DNA of 64,000 bases. Source: Limnohabitans sp. 15K (GTDB taxonomy: Bacteria > Pseudomonadota > Gammaproteobacteria > Burkholderiales > Burkholderiaceae_C). Below are positions 41,458-50,515 of this stretch, one piece after another (position 1 is the first letter of the stretch; each line of letters opens with the position of its first letter). Position numbers and translations under genes: made by a program. The stretch covers positions 248,001 through 312,000 of the forward strand of contig NZ_NESM01000002.1 of assembly GCF_002778285.1 (NCBI RefSeq), written 5' to 3'. Below the pieces are notes generated by a model. The model made no database searches. It saw only the letters and a program-made list of their open reading frames with translations, and was not told the origin of the DNA.

Positions 41458-42689
41458 CCTTGCGGCGCAAGATCCGAAAACGCAGAGCCATCCGATTCAC
41501 GGGTGGCTTTCTGTCCTGTGAAGTCCTCCCAGCGCTTGACGATCACGTCCACATACTTGGGATCCATCTCCATGAGTCGTGCCTGTCGATTGGTTTTTTC
41601 GCAGGCAATGAGCGTGGTGCCAGAGCCGCCAAACAAGTCGATCACGATGTCACGCGTCTTCGATGAGTTCTTAATGGCACGCTCTACCAACTCCACCGGT
41701 TTCATCGTCGGGTGCAGGTCGTTCACGCGAGGCTTGTTGTAATTCCAAATGTCTGACTGGTCGCGGTCGCCGCACCAGAAGTGTTTAGCGCCGTCCTTCC
41801 ATCCGTAGAGGATGGGCTCGTACTGGCGCTGGTAGTCGGCGCGACCGAGCGTGAAAGTGTTCTTAGCCCAGATCACAAATGTCGACCACTTGCCACCCGC
41901 ATCAAGCCAGGCCTTTTGCAGTGTGTGCAACTCGGATGAGCTCATGCACACGTAGCAGGCACCTTTGGTGACCACCAACAAGTTGACACAGGCGTCATAA
42001 AGGAACTTGTAGAACCCGTCACCGAGCGCATCGTTCATGATGCGGCGGTCCTTGCCGCGCATCTTGTCTTTGGCGTTGTTGCCGTAGTCCACGTTGTAGG
42101 GTGGATCAGTGAACGCCATGTCGGCGAGTTGACCGTTCATAAGGCGCTCCACATCGGAGAGCACTGTGGAGTCACCACACAGCAAACGGTGCTGACCCAA
42201 GACCCACACATCACCTGTTTTGGAAACAGGTTCGGCTGGCAATTCGGGTACTGCATCGTCTTCGGTCAGGCCCGTAGTGTCGCCGTCGCCATTGAGCAAA
42301 CGCTCGAGTTCTTCGTCACCAAAGCCCATCAACTCCAGATTGAAGTCAGCCTCATCGAGTTCGGCAATCTCAAGCTTGAGCAACTCTTCGTCCCAGCCAG
42401 CGTTTGCAGCAATGCGGTTGTCGGCCAGGATGTAGGCTTTCTTTTGAATTGCGGTGAGGTGGCCCAGCTCAATCACGGGCACTTGTGTCAGTGAGAGTTT
42501 GCGCGCGGCAGCCAAGCGGCCATGTCCTGCGATCACGCCTTTTTCGCCGTCTGTCAGGATGGGATTGGTAAAACCAAACTCGGAGATGGATGCGGCAATT
42601 TGTGCCACCTGGTCTTCGCTGTGGGTGCGGGCGTTTCGCGCATACGGGATGAGCGAATCCACCGGGACCATTCGGATCTCGGGTGTCAT
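41406..42689 (-). CDS. ParB-like domain fused to a beta-class DNA methyltransferase
   Basis: The product has 427 residues. The N-terminal ~90 residues are a ParB/Srx-type nuclease-like domain (PVDSLIPYARNARTHS, GVIAGHGRLAAARKL, PVIEL). The methyltransferase follows with motif IV DPPYNVDYG (about 197) before the cofactor motif IDLFGGSGTTLIACE, the beta order typical for N6-adenine or N4-cytosine enzymes. Such fusions are common in phages and are thought to protect phage DNA. The target sequence is unknown. Its 3' end overlaps DUF3489 antisense by 52 bases. The ATG at 42689 is used in preference to a TTG two codons upstream. Confidence 0.9.
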   Translation of the reverse strand: MTPEIRMVPVDSLIPYARNARTHSEDQVAQIAASISEFGFTNPILTDGEKGVIAGHGRLAAARKLSLTQVPVIELGHLTAIQKKAYILADNRIAANAGWDEELLKLEIAELDEADFNLELMGFGDEELERLLNGDGDTTGLTEDDAVPELPAEPVSKTGDVWVLGQHRLLCGDSTVLSDVERLMNGQLADMAFTDPPYNVDYGNNAKDKMRGKDRRIMNDALGDGFYKFLYDACVNLLVVTKGACYVCMSSSELHTLQKAWLDAGGKWSTFVIWAKNTFTLGRADYQRQYEPILYGWKDGAKHFWCGDRDQSDIWNYNKPRVNDLHPTMKPVELVERAIKNSSKTRDIVIDLFGGSGTTLIACEKTNRQARLMEMDPKYVDVIVKRWEDFTGQKATRESDGSAFSDLAPQGQSVLDAVGSELEGETL

Positions 42690-42774
42690 TTGCAAGCTTT
42701 CGGGTTGAAGCGCAGCGTGTAAGTCGACCGGTAGCGGGTACTTGCAAGCGCGATAGATGTGAGAGGTGAAGACC

Positions 42775-42811
42775 CAAACAAAACGCCCACAAGGCGCGAA
42801 CCGTGTGGGCG
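42775..42811 (-). terminator. Terminator downstream of the 173-residue phage gene
   Basis: On the minus strand CGCCCACA and TGTGGGCG flank a 12-base loop and are followed by TTTTGTTT. It lies past the stop of the gene at 42878-43399 and before the methyltransferase, so the early/replication transcript probably ends here and the methyltransferase has its own promoter. Confidence 0.72.
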
Positions 42812-42877
42812 TAATTTGAGTGATTAGCTGAATGCTACCGCTTCGATATATACCGCGTCAATAGGTTATTTGATGAT

Positions 42878-43399
42878 TTATCGCGAGTACCCGTAATGCA
42901 CCGCCAACACCCCCAAAGCGCCAACCAAAATACCCTTGGCTTCATATTGATTGAGTGATCGTCCGTTCCACCCTTCTTGGGCAGACCACTCCTTCACGCT
43001 TTGACCCAAACCGGCCACGTGCCAGACAGCGCAACCACCGGGGCTGCCGATACCGCCCACCGCATCGAGCGCCTCACCCAACCGCTTTCTAGCCCAGGCA
43101 CAGCGCTCAGTCATCGTGTCCTGCCAATGACCACCAGGTATGCGATCAAGCGGTGGTGAGCCCGCTGAACTTAGCTGAGCAAAAACAAATGTGCGAGAGA
43201 AGTCCTGACCCGCGTCGTGCATCTGCGCCGTGATCGCGCCATTGCGCATCAAAAGGCCGAGCGAGTCGACAGTCCGGAAATGCTCGGTGCGAAAGCTGGT
43301 GCCTTCCTCCGCCTCACTGATCCACTCACCAACCCGACCGCCGGGCAGACTCACCAAAGTGCCATGGGTCAATGGCTGTGCAACTTGCTTTTTAGCCAT
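42878..43399 (-). CDS. Phage protein, DUF6456-like
   Basis: The product has 173 residues. The mid region MHDAGQDFSRTFVFAQ, and the C-terminal half (RKRLGEALDAVGGIGSPGGCAVWHV, then WSAQEGWNGRSLNQYEAKGILV) resemble the DUF6456 domain found in regulators and phage proteins. No catalytic motif or membrane segment is seen. The start overlaps the end of the RuvC-like gene by eight bases. It is the last gene of the replication transcript before the terminator at 42775. Confidence 0.65.
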   Translation of the reverse strand: MAKKQVAQPLTHGTLVSLPGGRVGEWISEAEEGTSFRTEHFRTVDSLGLLMRNGAITAQMHDAGQDFSRTFVFAQLSSAGSPPLDRIPGGHWQDTMTERCAWARKRLGEALDAVGGIGSPGGCAVWHVAGLGQSVKEWSAQEGWNGRSLNQYEAKGILVGALGVLAVHYGYSR

Positions 43400-43934
43400 G
43401 GCGCACCTCCTTGCTCAAGGCGGGATCCGTACACTGCGCCAGCGCCCAGTGCAAGAGCGCAAGAGCATCCGCCTCGTTGTCGTCGGTGACTGGGTGGCCC
43501 AGCGCTTTCATGGCCGCAATCACCTCGGCCTTGCCCGCGTTGCCTTTGCCAGTGGCATGGCGTTTGATGGTGCCCACAGGCACACCTTGGTACGGTATCT
43601 GGTGACGCTCACACCATGCGGTCAGCGTGGCCAGCAAACCGCCGTAGACATGCGCAGCATCTACGCCGAGGTGACGGCGCACCTCTTCAAAGTAAACGGC
43701 TCCAATGACCGCTGAATCGGTTGGTGCGTCACTCTCTGAGCCACTCAAGGCGAGCATGTCATCGAGCCAACGTCCAAAGCGCAGATAGCGCATGCCACCG
43801 CCCTCAAAGCGTTGGGACTTGAAGCTCACGAAGCCATGCGCCACAGGACCGTTTGCCGAGCGCAGTGCCCAGCCGGTGGTCGTACCCAGGTCAAGAGCCA
43901 GGATGACGAGGCGTGGGGTTGATTTGTAATTCAT
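43392..43934 (-). CDS. RuvC-like Holliday junction endonuclease
   Basis: The product has 180 residues with the RNase H fold of RuvC. The first acidic residue is in ILALDLGTTTGWAL, the second in AVYFEEVRRHLG, and the last pair in DDNEADALALLHWAL. A KGNAGKAEVIAAMKALGHP segment typical of phage RuvC-like proteins precedes it. It should resolve branched DNA before packaging. It lies between the 400-base regulatory gap and the DUF6456-like gene. Confidence 0.85.
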   Translation of the reverse strand: MNYKSTPRLVILALDLGTTTGWALRSANGPVAHGFVSFKSQRFEGGGMRYLRFGRWLDDMLALSGSESDAPTDSAVIGAVYFEEVRRHLGVDAAHVYGGLLATLTAWCERHQIPYQGVPVGTIKRHATGKGNAGKAEVIAAMKALGHPVTDDNEADALALLHWALAQCTDPALSKEVRHG

Positions 43935-44333
43935 CAGGGATTTCCTCCAAGGGTTCGTACAAGTTTTCTTGTGCGACCTGGAGGAGCACTGGCACCAAAG
44001 CCGTGTCAGGGCGGGTGCGGCTCCCTCATGTCTGTCATTTCCGATTTTTTCAATCGGATGCGGTTATCAGGGCTTACAAAAAGTCTTCAACAGATGGCGG
44101 GGCTTATTTCAATACTTCATCTTTCAAAGGTGGAGTCCGGGTCTGGTGGGGTACTTATTTCAATACTTCTTCTTTCAATATATATACCTATGTCTCTCTC
44201 TGACCACCTCTAGGGCAGGCGTTTCGCGCGCGCGAGGATTTTTGGGTGCGTATAGCTACCCCTGTATTTATTTGTATATAGAGGCACCCCCTTTGAAAGA
44301 AGGTCGTAATTGAATGAAGTCCTCATAGACCGT
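43935..44333. other. 399-base non-coding gap in the phage early region
   Basis: No credible coding sequence is visible between the primase-helicase and RuvC-like genes. The gap is rich in short A+T tracts (TATATATACC near 44180). It holds the direct repeats listed next and a related inverted copy at 44292-44302. It may contain the promoter of the RuvC-like/DUF6456 transcript, a regulatory target or the phage replication origin. Confidence 0.5.
44103..44178. repeat. Pair of 25-base direct repeats (possible origin or operator)
   Basis: Copies at 44103-44127 and 44154-44178 are identical except one base; both begin CTTATTTCAATACTTC and end CTTTCAA. The 51-base periodicity equals about five helical turns. 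A partial inverted copy (TTTGAAAGAAG) is at 44292-44302. The layout is iteron-like or operator-like and lies directly downstream of a primase-helicase gene. Confidence 0.65.
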
Positions 44334-46655
44334 TCACTGTTCAGTTGGGACATCATTTCCCGCCAGCTTGATCCACTGGCTGGGTCTGCCGCCCGTTGGC
44401 ATGGCGAACACCTCAACCAGGTGGGCGTCCGTTAAGGTACGCAGCACGCCATCTCGCTGGCGGTGGTCCATGAACTGGGTGCGCCGTGTGAACTCGCTCT
44501 TTGACATACCAGCGGCATCGCCATCACGCAGGATTTGCAAAGCGCGCTTGTGGTTGGACTCGACTTGGTTTTCTGAAACGCGCGCGCTTGCTTCTCGAAT
44601 AGTCAGCTCGGCACAGTGGCGCGAGAGCGCAATTCCCCAGTGCGCGTCGTGGTCCTCGATCTGCGGTGTCACCGCGTCGCGCGACACAGCGCGAATGAGA
44701 GCCAATTTGGTGGCGTTCTCTTCAATGCGCGCCAAGATCGATGAAAAACCGGTGCCTCTCGATAAGCGAAGCTTTGTCAACAACTCGTGGTCTAGCAAGC
44801 GAAACGCGTCACGCGCTTGCGCGGTCATCGGAACGACACGCGGATCCACCAGCACTTCATCAATCGCGCCCACATCCGTGAGGTTGCCGTTCAACTGACC
44901 ACCTCCCTGGTGGATCAGCAGCAGTCGGTCGATGAGATCTTGCGGGGGATCTATCGTGCCAAAAAGTTCGTTGCTATTGGGGAAATCGTCCTCGCTCTCC
45001 AGAATCAGAAAGCGCGCCAATGAACCGTCGGCCACATTCGACGCCTGCAGCGCCTGCCAAAAGTGCAAGGGTGTGGTGGTGCCGTAGATGCAAGCGCAGG
45101 GCTGGTGAATGGCACGGTGCGCGTTGTTGAGTTGGTTGCTTGCGTACTCAATGCCAAAGTAAGTCGTGCCTGATGTGGTGTACAGCTCGGTCATCAGATC
45201 CAGGATTTCACACACGTAGCGCGGGGAGCGTTTACGGTCAGCGGCTGCCGACAAAAACATACCGAACTCATCTAGCTGAAAAAGAATGGCGGGCTGACGC
45301 TGGATGGCTGTCAAAAGACCGGAACCCGATGCGATCTTGTTGCCGCCCAGGTATTGCAGCAACCCGGCCTTGCGGAATAGCTCGTTGATAACCACGCGGC
45401 TGTGGTTCTTGCCTGCGCCGCTCTCAGCGATACCTACGACATAAAGGTTCGAGCGCGTGTTGCTCTCGGTGCGGTACTTACGCCCCATCAGCGCGCCGAT
45501 GGCACACAAACTCGCTCCAAGCGCCAGCACAGGCTGTGGACGCTTTGCCGTCGTTGCCATGAGCGCCATCATGTCGGCAATCACGCCGCCAACTTGATCC
45601 CAGCCCGTCGGCAGTGGTTTGGGTGGTGGCAGCACGGGAGGTGCACCTGATCCACCAATCGTGATGGGGTTTGATGTTTGCAGCGTTTGCAGCATCTCCT
45701 TGGCCGGGTGGTGTCCGTTCATCACAATCTCACCATTGAGCTGCAGATCAGCATCTGGAATCCAGCCGTTGTCCAGCGCCAGCTTGTAGATGGTTCCCGC
45801 CCCAATGCGCTGAGGCGAAAAGCTCCCCCAACTTTTAGCGGTTGTCTTGGCATCGTTTTTACTGGACGACGCAGACCAGGACTCAAAGAGCGGCCACCCC
45901 TGCTCGGCAAGCGCACCTTTGATGGCCATGCCAATGCGCACCCAACTGTCGTAGTCCAGGTCCTGGTTGGGGATGTACTGAAGCGCGTCTTGCACTGCCT
46001 CGAACGTGCCGCGTTGCTCAGGCAGATTGGCGAACGCCTCTGGAGACTTCAAACCTACAGCCAGACTTTTGGGGCGCATAGATTCGGGGACCATCTCGTA
46101 AGCCTGGCGCGCAAACTCTCGAGCCTGTGCCTCGGTGATGACAGGCAGTTCTTCGATTTTCAGGTCGGCCAAGGTTTGCACGGGCCACTCGTAGGGCTTG
46201 CCGGTATCCGGGTGAATGCCATAGGCGATGAACTGCTGCCCCACACCCAAGACCTCAATGGGCGGGAACTTAAATCCACTGAAGGGCTGGGCCGCACGGT
46301 ACACCAGCAATCGCTTGGGGGCGTTGCCGATACGAACTGCAGGTGTGTCGCCCAGCAGCCGCTTGGCTAAGCCCTCAATCTGAACAGCGATGTCTTTGGA
46401 CTGCAGCACATCAATGTCGATGCCAATCACCTTGCCTGCGGCAATACCAATGCCAGCTTCGGGCCAGTCGCCCCAGATATCGACTTCGTTTTCAGTCGTG
46501 TCGCGCTCACAGTGACGGCTCCACTTGGGATAGTCTTGCCAGGCACCCAGGCGAAACATGCCCGGCTTCTTAGTGCTAGGCTGGATCGGCAAAATGGCAT
46601 AGCCGCGATCTACGAGCGTGGCCCCAAGATGGGCCATGTAATTATTTGGATTCAT
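44334..46655 (-). CDS. Phage primase-helicase (bifunctional primase/polymerase, PriCT-2, DUF3987)
   Basis: The product has 773 residues from the ATG at 46655 (GAAGGA six bases upstream; an earlier TTG is ignored). The N-terminal ~190 residues are a prim-pol domain (GYAILPIQPSTKKPG and GIGIAAGKVIGIDIDV with its acidic pair). A PriCT-2-type segment follows (LQYIPNQDLDYDSWVRIGMAIKGAL). The C-terminal half is a DUF3987-type ATPase with a Walker A-like VVGIAESGAGKNHSRVV. It should prime and unwind phage DNA. Its first codons lie nine bases after the DUF6511-like gene. Confidence 0.88.
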   Translation of the reverse strand: MNPNNYMAHLGATLVDRGYAILPIQPSTKKPGMFRLGAWQDYPKWSRHCERDTTENEVDIWGDWPEAGIGIAAGKVIGIDIDVLQSKDIAVQIEGLAKRLLGDTPAVRIGNAPKRLLVYRAAQPFSGFKFPPIEVLGVGQQFIAYGIHPDTGKPYEWPVQTLADLKIEELPVITEAQAREFARQAYEMVPESMRPKSLAVGLKSPEAFANLPEQRGTFEAVQDALQYIPNQDLDYDSWVRIGMAIKGALAEQGWPLFESWSASSSKNDAKTTAKSWGSFSPQRIGAGTIYKLALDNGWIPDADLQLNGEIVMNGHHPAKEMLQTLQTSNPITIGGSGAPPVLPPPKPLPTGWDQVGGVIADMMALMATTAKRPQPVLALGASLCAIGALMGRKYRTESNTRSNLYVVGIAESGAGKNHSRVVINELFRKAGLLQYLGGNKIASGSGLLTAIQRQPAILFQLDEFGMFLSAAADRKRSPRYVCEILDLMTELYTTSGTTYFGIEYASNQLNNAHRAIHQPCACIYGTTTPLHFWQALQASNVADGSLARFLILESEDDFPNSNELFGTIDPPQDLIDRLLLIHQGGGQLNGNLTDVGAIDEVLVDPRVVPMTAQARDAFRLLDHELLTKLRLSRGTGFSSILARIEENATKLALIRAVSRDAVTPQIEDHDAHWGIALSRHCAELTIREASARVSENQVESNHKRALQILRDGDAAGMSKSEFTRRTQFMDHRQRDGVLRTLTDAHLVEVFAMPTGGRPSQWIKLAGNDVPTEQ

Positions 46656-46663
46656 GCGTTCCT

Positions 46664-46987
46664 TCAAAATGGTGGGTCATCTGCATAGGCAGTGCGAAGT
46701 GAGTCTTGAAAGGCGGTCACGACCACATCAATCAAGGTTGACCACTCCACTGCGGTGAAGGTGGCCAAGTCTGTTTTGGCAAGTGACTCGACGTACTCGC
46801 CACCTGTCTGGCAGGCCGCCGCCAGAGCATTGGTTTCATGTTGGTTTGGATCAATCATTCCCTTTAGCCTTGCTGCAATGTTTTGACAGCGCCTCGAACA
46901 CAACTTCACGCTCGGCGCATCAATACGGATCAAACATGGCGCGAACCCATACCCTCGGGCATCGCGCCTGCAAATGGCGCACATCAT
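46664..46987 (-). CDS. Small zinc-finger phage protein, DUF6511-like
   Basis: The product has 107 residues. Cysteine pairs CAIC at the start and CSRRC at about 31-35 suggest a zinc finger. The rest (MIDPNQHETNALAAACQTGGEY, split by EYVESLAKTDLATFTAVEWS) matches the DUF6511 pattern in phages. Located between the helicase and primase genes, it may be a replication accessory protein. The function is unknown. Confidence 0.7.
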   Translation of the reverse strand: MMCAICRRDARGYGFAPCLIRIDAPSVKLCSRRCQNIAARLKGMIDPNQHETNALAAACQTGGEYVESLAKTDLATFTAVEWSTLIDVVVTAFQDSLRTAYADDPPF

Positions 46988-47001
46988 TTATGCGCTCGAC
47001 A

Positions 47002-48576
47002 TCAAAAGCGCGCGCCGACGATTTCTGTGTAACGCCCGCTCGGGCGCACCGCGATCTGCGATGGGCACTTGAGCCGCAGCGATACGGCCAGAGCTTCATC
47101 AACACCACGGGGAAGTGGCAGCCCCGGTGCTCGGTTTGCCCACCAGCTCGCAGCCTTTTGCCGCGCATAGCCCTGGTGCTCAATGCAAACCCATTCGCTG
47201 TGGGAACTCAGTCCACTCCAGTAATCAACTCGAAGTGACGGCGGCTTACCAGTCTTGTCGTGCCGGGCATAGCTGACCCGTGTCACGGGCACCCACTCGG
47301 GTGGACCGCCAGAGAGGATGTCCAAAGTGCTGGCTTTGGCGTCAATCTTGATTTGCGGCTCCGGGAACATGTGGCCACAGTCGGGGCACTGACGTACCGC
47401 CGCGTGCACGATGCTGTCGCACTCAGGGCAGGCTTTGGTGGGCGCATCGCCGTCTTCACCCGCTTTGGGTGTCTTGGGCTTGATGGCGTCAATGGGTCCG
47501 TGGCGCGCAATGTTCCCGGCAAAGTCGAGAACCAAGCAGTCGGTCTTGCCCGGTGCAAGGCGGCAGCCACGACCAACGATCTGCACATACAAGCCCGCCG
47601 ACTTGGTCGGGCGCAGCATGGCAATCAGGTCTACCGCAGGAGCGTTAAAGCCTGTCGTCAAGACATTGGCATTGGTCAGGCACTGAATTCGTCCGGCCTT
47701 GAAGTCATTGATGATCGCTTCGCGCTGGGCGCTGGGCGTATCGCCCACAATCGTCTCGCAGGTCACCCCTCTGCTGCGCACCGCATCACGCACGTGGTAC
47801 GCATGGTCCACGCCAGCACAGAAGATCAGCCAGCTTTTGCGGTTTGTTGAGTACGAGAAGATTTCATTGACTGCGCTTTGTGTGATCGCGTCCTGGTCAA
47901 TGGCCGCTTCCAAATCCTTCGGGATGAACTCACCGCCGCGTGTACCCACACCAGTGAGGTCAATTTGCGTTGCCATGCGTTTGGAGATCAGTGGCGAAAG
48001 GTAGTGGTCATCAATCAACTCGCGCACCGAAACCTCGTAGGCGATGTCAGTGAAGATGGCCTCACTACCTTCATGCAACAACCCAGAGTCAAGGCGGTAT
48101 GGCGTGGCCGTCAGACCAATCACTTTGAGCATGGGGTTAATGCGCTTCAAGCCATCAAGAAACTTGCGGTACATCGTGTTTGAGGAGCGTGGGATCAAAT
48201 GCGCTTCATCAATCAACACCAGATCGCACTGCTGAACGTCATACACACGCTTGTGAATGGACTGGATGCCAGCAAACAAAATCTGCGCACGGATCTCACG
48301 CTTCTTAAGACCTGCTGAATAAATCCCTGCCGGGGCTTGCGGCCAAAGCTTTTTGAGTTCGGCAAAGTTCTGTTCAATCAGCTCACGCACATGAGTCACG
48401 ATCAGGATGCGCTGATCTGGAAAGGCTTTGAGCACGCCCTCAACAAAGGTGGCCATGACAAGGGACTTGCCACCAGCGGTTGGAATCACCACCAGCGGGT
48501 TGCCGCTCTCATCTTGGAAATAGTTGTAGATGCCTTGGATGGCAGCGCTTTGGTAGGGGCGGAGGGAAAAGCTCAT
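47002..48576 (-). CDS. DEAD/DEAH-box superfamily 2 helicase with zinc ribbon
   Basis: The product has 524 residues. Helicase motifs are Walker A PTAGGKSLVMA (about 31-41), the DEAH box in LVLIDEAHLIP, SAT-type GLTATPYRL, and the late QIVGRGCRLAPGK. After the core, C-x2-C...C-x2-C (CPECDSIVHAAVRQCPDC) forms a zinc ribbon, followed by a ~110-residue C-terminal domain with WSGLSSHSEWVCIEHQGYARQKA. It probably acts in phage replication or recombination together with the neighbouring nuclease. Confidence 0.9.
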   Translation of the reverse strand: MSFSLRPYQSAAIQGIYNYFQDESGNPLVVIPTAGGKSLVMATFVEGVLKAFPDQRILIVTHVRELIEQNFAELKKLWPQAPAGIYSAGLKKREIRAQILFAGIQSIHKRVYDVQQCDLVLIDEAHLIPRSSNTMYRKFLDGLKRINPMLKVIGLTATPYRLDSGLLHEGSEAIFTDIAYEVSVRELIDDHYLSPLISKRMATQIDLTGVGTRGGEFIPKDLEAAIDQDAITQSAVNEIFSYSTNRKSWLIFCAGVDHAYHVRDAVRSRGVTCETIVGDTPSAQREAIINDFKAGRIQCLTNANVLTTGFNAPAVDLIAMLRPTKSAGLYVQIVGRGCRLAPGKTDCLVLDFAGNIARHGPIDAIKPKTPKAGEDGDAPTKACPECDSIVHAAVRQCPDCGHMFPEPQIKIDAKASTLDILSGGPPEWVPVTRVSYARHDKTGKPPSLRVDYWSGLSSHSEWVCIEHQGYARQKAASWWANRAPGLPLPRGVDEALAVSLRLKCPSQIAVRPSGRYTEIVGARF

Positions 48577-48621
48577 GACGGGACTCCTTTTTCAATTGCG
48601 TTTAGGTTTGCGGTTGGGGAT

Positions 48622-49575
48622 TCAGTTGGCGGCGTGCTTGTTCAAACCGGCATCGCGCCAGCGAACACCGTTGGTAAATTCGTAGTCAACCCAGTCGTCA
48701 CCCGCATCGACTTGCGTAGCAGGAACAAGTGGTGGCAAATACAGGTGCTGCTCACAGCCGCTGCGCTGATCTACTTCGGTCAGGCGCTTTTGATGCCGGT
48801 CGCAATGCCAACCACCATCCACGGGTGTTGAGTGCAGGCAAGTACGGCAATTGATCGCAGGTGCCACCACGCTGTTGCCACTTGCATGGCAAACCGGTGC
48901 GTGGTCACACATGCGGCACTGATACCAACTTGGCTCTTCGCTGATGCGTGGCAGTGGTGTTTGGGTAAAGATGATTCGCCGAGCTTTTTCCAGAAGAAGT
49001 TCCGCATAAGTGACATCTGCCTCCACGCGTTCGACATACAGGTCATCGGTGTCCTTGTTCACAGCCAAGTACATCGATCGGGTAATTCCCATCAGGTGCA
49101 TGTAGATTTGCATCTGGGCAAAGTGCTGCGGTTTGGACTCGCGTACATTCTTGGCCACCAGATCGCCAAAGCTCTTGTTGGAGTGCGTCTTGAACTCCAG
49201 CACGTGCCAGACTTTGGGTGCTTCAAGCAAATTGATGGCAACGCCATCGAGCGAACCACCAAAATGGCCGCCATGGGCTTGAACACGAAACTGACGTCCA
49301 GTCTCGGGATCGACTTCCAGCACAGTCGCACCGGTGCGTCTCAGGTTCAGCACCAGGCGCGCCTCCTCCAATTGACCGGTTTCAAACAAGCGCAGAAGTC
49401 GGCCTGGGTGCTTGCTGCGCGTGACCCAGCGAAAGTCGTACCAAAGCGCACGCTCGCATTCCTTGCCAATGAGGGACGCGCCAAGGTGGCTGCGAAACCC
49501 ATCACTGGCATCTGCTTCATAGCCAGAGAAGATGGCCTCGCGGGTAAGGCTTGTGATGGCGGGCAATTCAGCCAT
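48622..49575 (-). CDS. PD-(D/E)XK (RecB-like) nuclease
   Basis: The product has 317 residues from the ATG at 49575, which has GGAG at seven bases and an overlap of eight bases with the preceding gene. RecB-type motifs are HLGASLIGKECERALWY, GSLDGVAI, the catalytic VLEFKTHSNK and QIYMHLMG. The C-terminal cysteines (CRMCDHAPVC, CRTCLHS..., later CEQ) suggest an iron-sulfur cluster or zinc site as in Cas4/AddB-like nucleases. It presumably processes phage DNA ends during recombination-dependent replication. Confidence 0.88.
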   Translation of the reverse strand: MAELPAITSLTREAIFSGYEADASDGFRSHLGASLIGKECERALWYDFRWVTRSKHPGRLLRLFETGQLEEARLVLNLRRTGATVLEVDPETGRQFRVQAHGGHFGGSLDGVAINLLEAPKVWHVLEFKTHSNKSFGDLVAKNVRESKPQHFAQMQIYMHLMGITRSMYLAVNKDTDDLYVERVEADVTYAELLLEKARRIIFTQTPLPRISEEPSWYQCRMCDHAPVCHASGNSVVAPAINCRTCLHSTPVDGGWHCDRHQKRLTEVDQRSGCEQHLYLPPLVPATQVDAGDDWVDYEFTNGVRWRDAGLNKHAAN

Positions 49576-49969
49576 GGTTTTCTCCCTGGCTGGCGTGCAG
49601 GTCACGTGCACGTTGCACCAGGCCTGCCCACTCCTGGTCATTGCAGTTTTCACGCACCACTTCAATCAAAGTGTCTTTGAAGGCATCACGGTGCTTGGGC
49701 GCAGCGCGTTTATCAAAGGTTGCAAGATGCACAGTCACCTGCGCCAGTTCCTGCTGCTTTAAACGCAGCGCGGTTTTGGCGCGATGGAACCAGGCAGCAT
49801 CAAGCGTCTTCTTCTCTGTTTGCCGCCGAATGTCAGTCGTTGCGATCTGAATACGAATGGAAGCAATCTCGCCTTGCAGCGCAGCCATTCGCTCCCGACA
49901 GCCCTGCGCAGAGTCCGGCAGGTGAACCGGCTCAAGCGCGTGTTGATGCAATGTGAAGTGTTCTTGCAT
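49568..49969 (-). CDS. Hypothetical coiled-coil phage protein
   Basis: The product has 133 residues. It is predicted helical throughout, with heptad-like stretches (RMAALQGEIASIRIQIATTD and ALRLKQQELAQVTVHL). There is no recognised domain, signal peptide or membrane segment. It is located between the DUF669 protein and RecB-like nuclease genes in a tight operon, which suggests a recombination or replication accessory role. Confidence 0.65.
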   Translation of the reverse strand: MQEHFTLHQHALEPVHLPDSAQGCRERMAALQGEIASIRIQIATTDIRRQTEKKTLDAAWFHRAKTALRLKQQELAQVTVHLATFDKRAAPKHRDAFKDTLIEVVRENCNDQEWAGLVQRARDLHASQGENHG

Positions 49970-49980
49970 GCAGTGCGACC

Positions 49981-50493
49981 TCAGGCTTGGCGCTTCCAGG
50001 GCAGTCCGTTGGCAGCAGGCGTTGCTGTAGCAACGGCAGGACGCGCTGACGGGTTGGCTGGACCAGTGCTGAATGTGGGGGCGTTTGCTGCCTGACCGCT
50101 GCGAGGCAGGTAGCGGACCGAGTTGCTCTCGCCATACATGCCCTTCGGGGGGCGCACACGCACATCAGCAATCAATGGAATGAGGTGCAACTGCTCCGAA
50201 TTGCTGACCTGCAACTTGCCAACGGCACGGCAGATAGAAGACAGCGTGCGCTGTGCGATTTGCACAGCATCTGCATTGGCATTGATGAGGTTCAGGCGAT
50301 CAAAGAGCTTGCGGCCTGCGTACTGCCCCTCAATGACATCCACCTCAAGGTAGAGGTACTGGCCCATGCCGTCTTTGGTTGCACGCATTTCGCTTGCAAC
50401 AATTTGGGCTAGGTATTTACCGGGTGGCAGGACTTCGTAGCCGCTGCTGGGTTCAACTGAGGATGCGTCGAAAGTTTGTCCGAATGAAGCCAT
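49981..50493 (-). CDS. DUF669 family protein (putative single-strand DNA-binding)
   Basis: The product has 170 residues. The beginning (VEPSSGYEVLPPGKYLAQIV, then YLYLEVDVIEGQYAGRKLFDRLNL) and SICRAVGKLQVSNSEQLH are typical DUF669 features. Such proteins act beside an AAA ATPase and RecB-like nuclease as phage ssDNA-binding-type recombination partners. The C-terminal ~50 residues are a proline/alanine-rich disordered tail. It follows the ATPase gene by 22 bases. Confidence 0.82.
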   Translation of the reverse strand: MASFGQTFDASSVEPSSGYEVLPPGKYLAQIVASEMRATKDGMGQYLYLEVDVIEGQYAGRKLFDRLNLINANADAVQIAQRTLSSICRAVGKLQVSNSEQLHLIPLIADVRVRPPKGMYGESNSVRYLPRSGQAANAPTFSTGPANPSARPAVATATPAANGLPWKRQA

Positions 50494-50515
50494 GGTGATT
50501 TCTCCTATTTCAATT

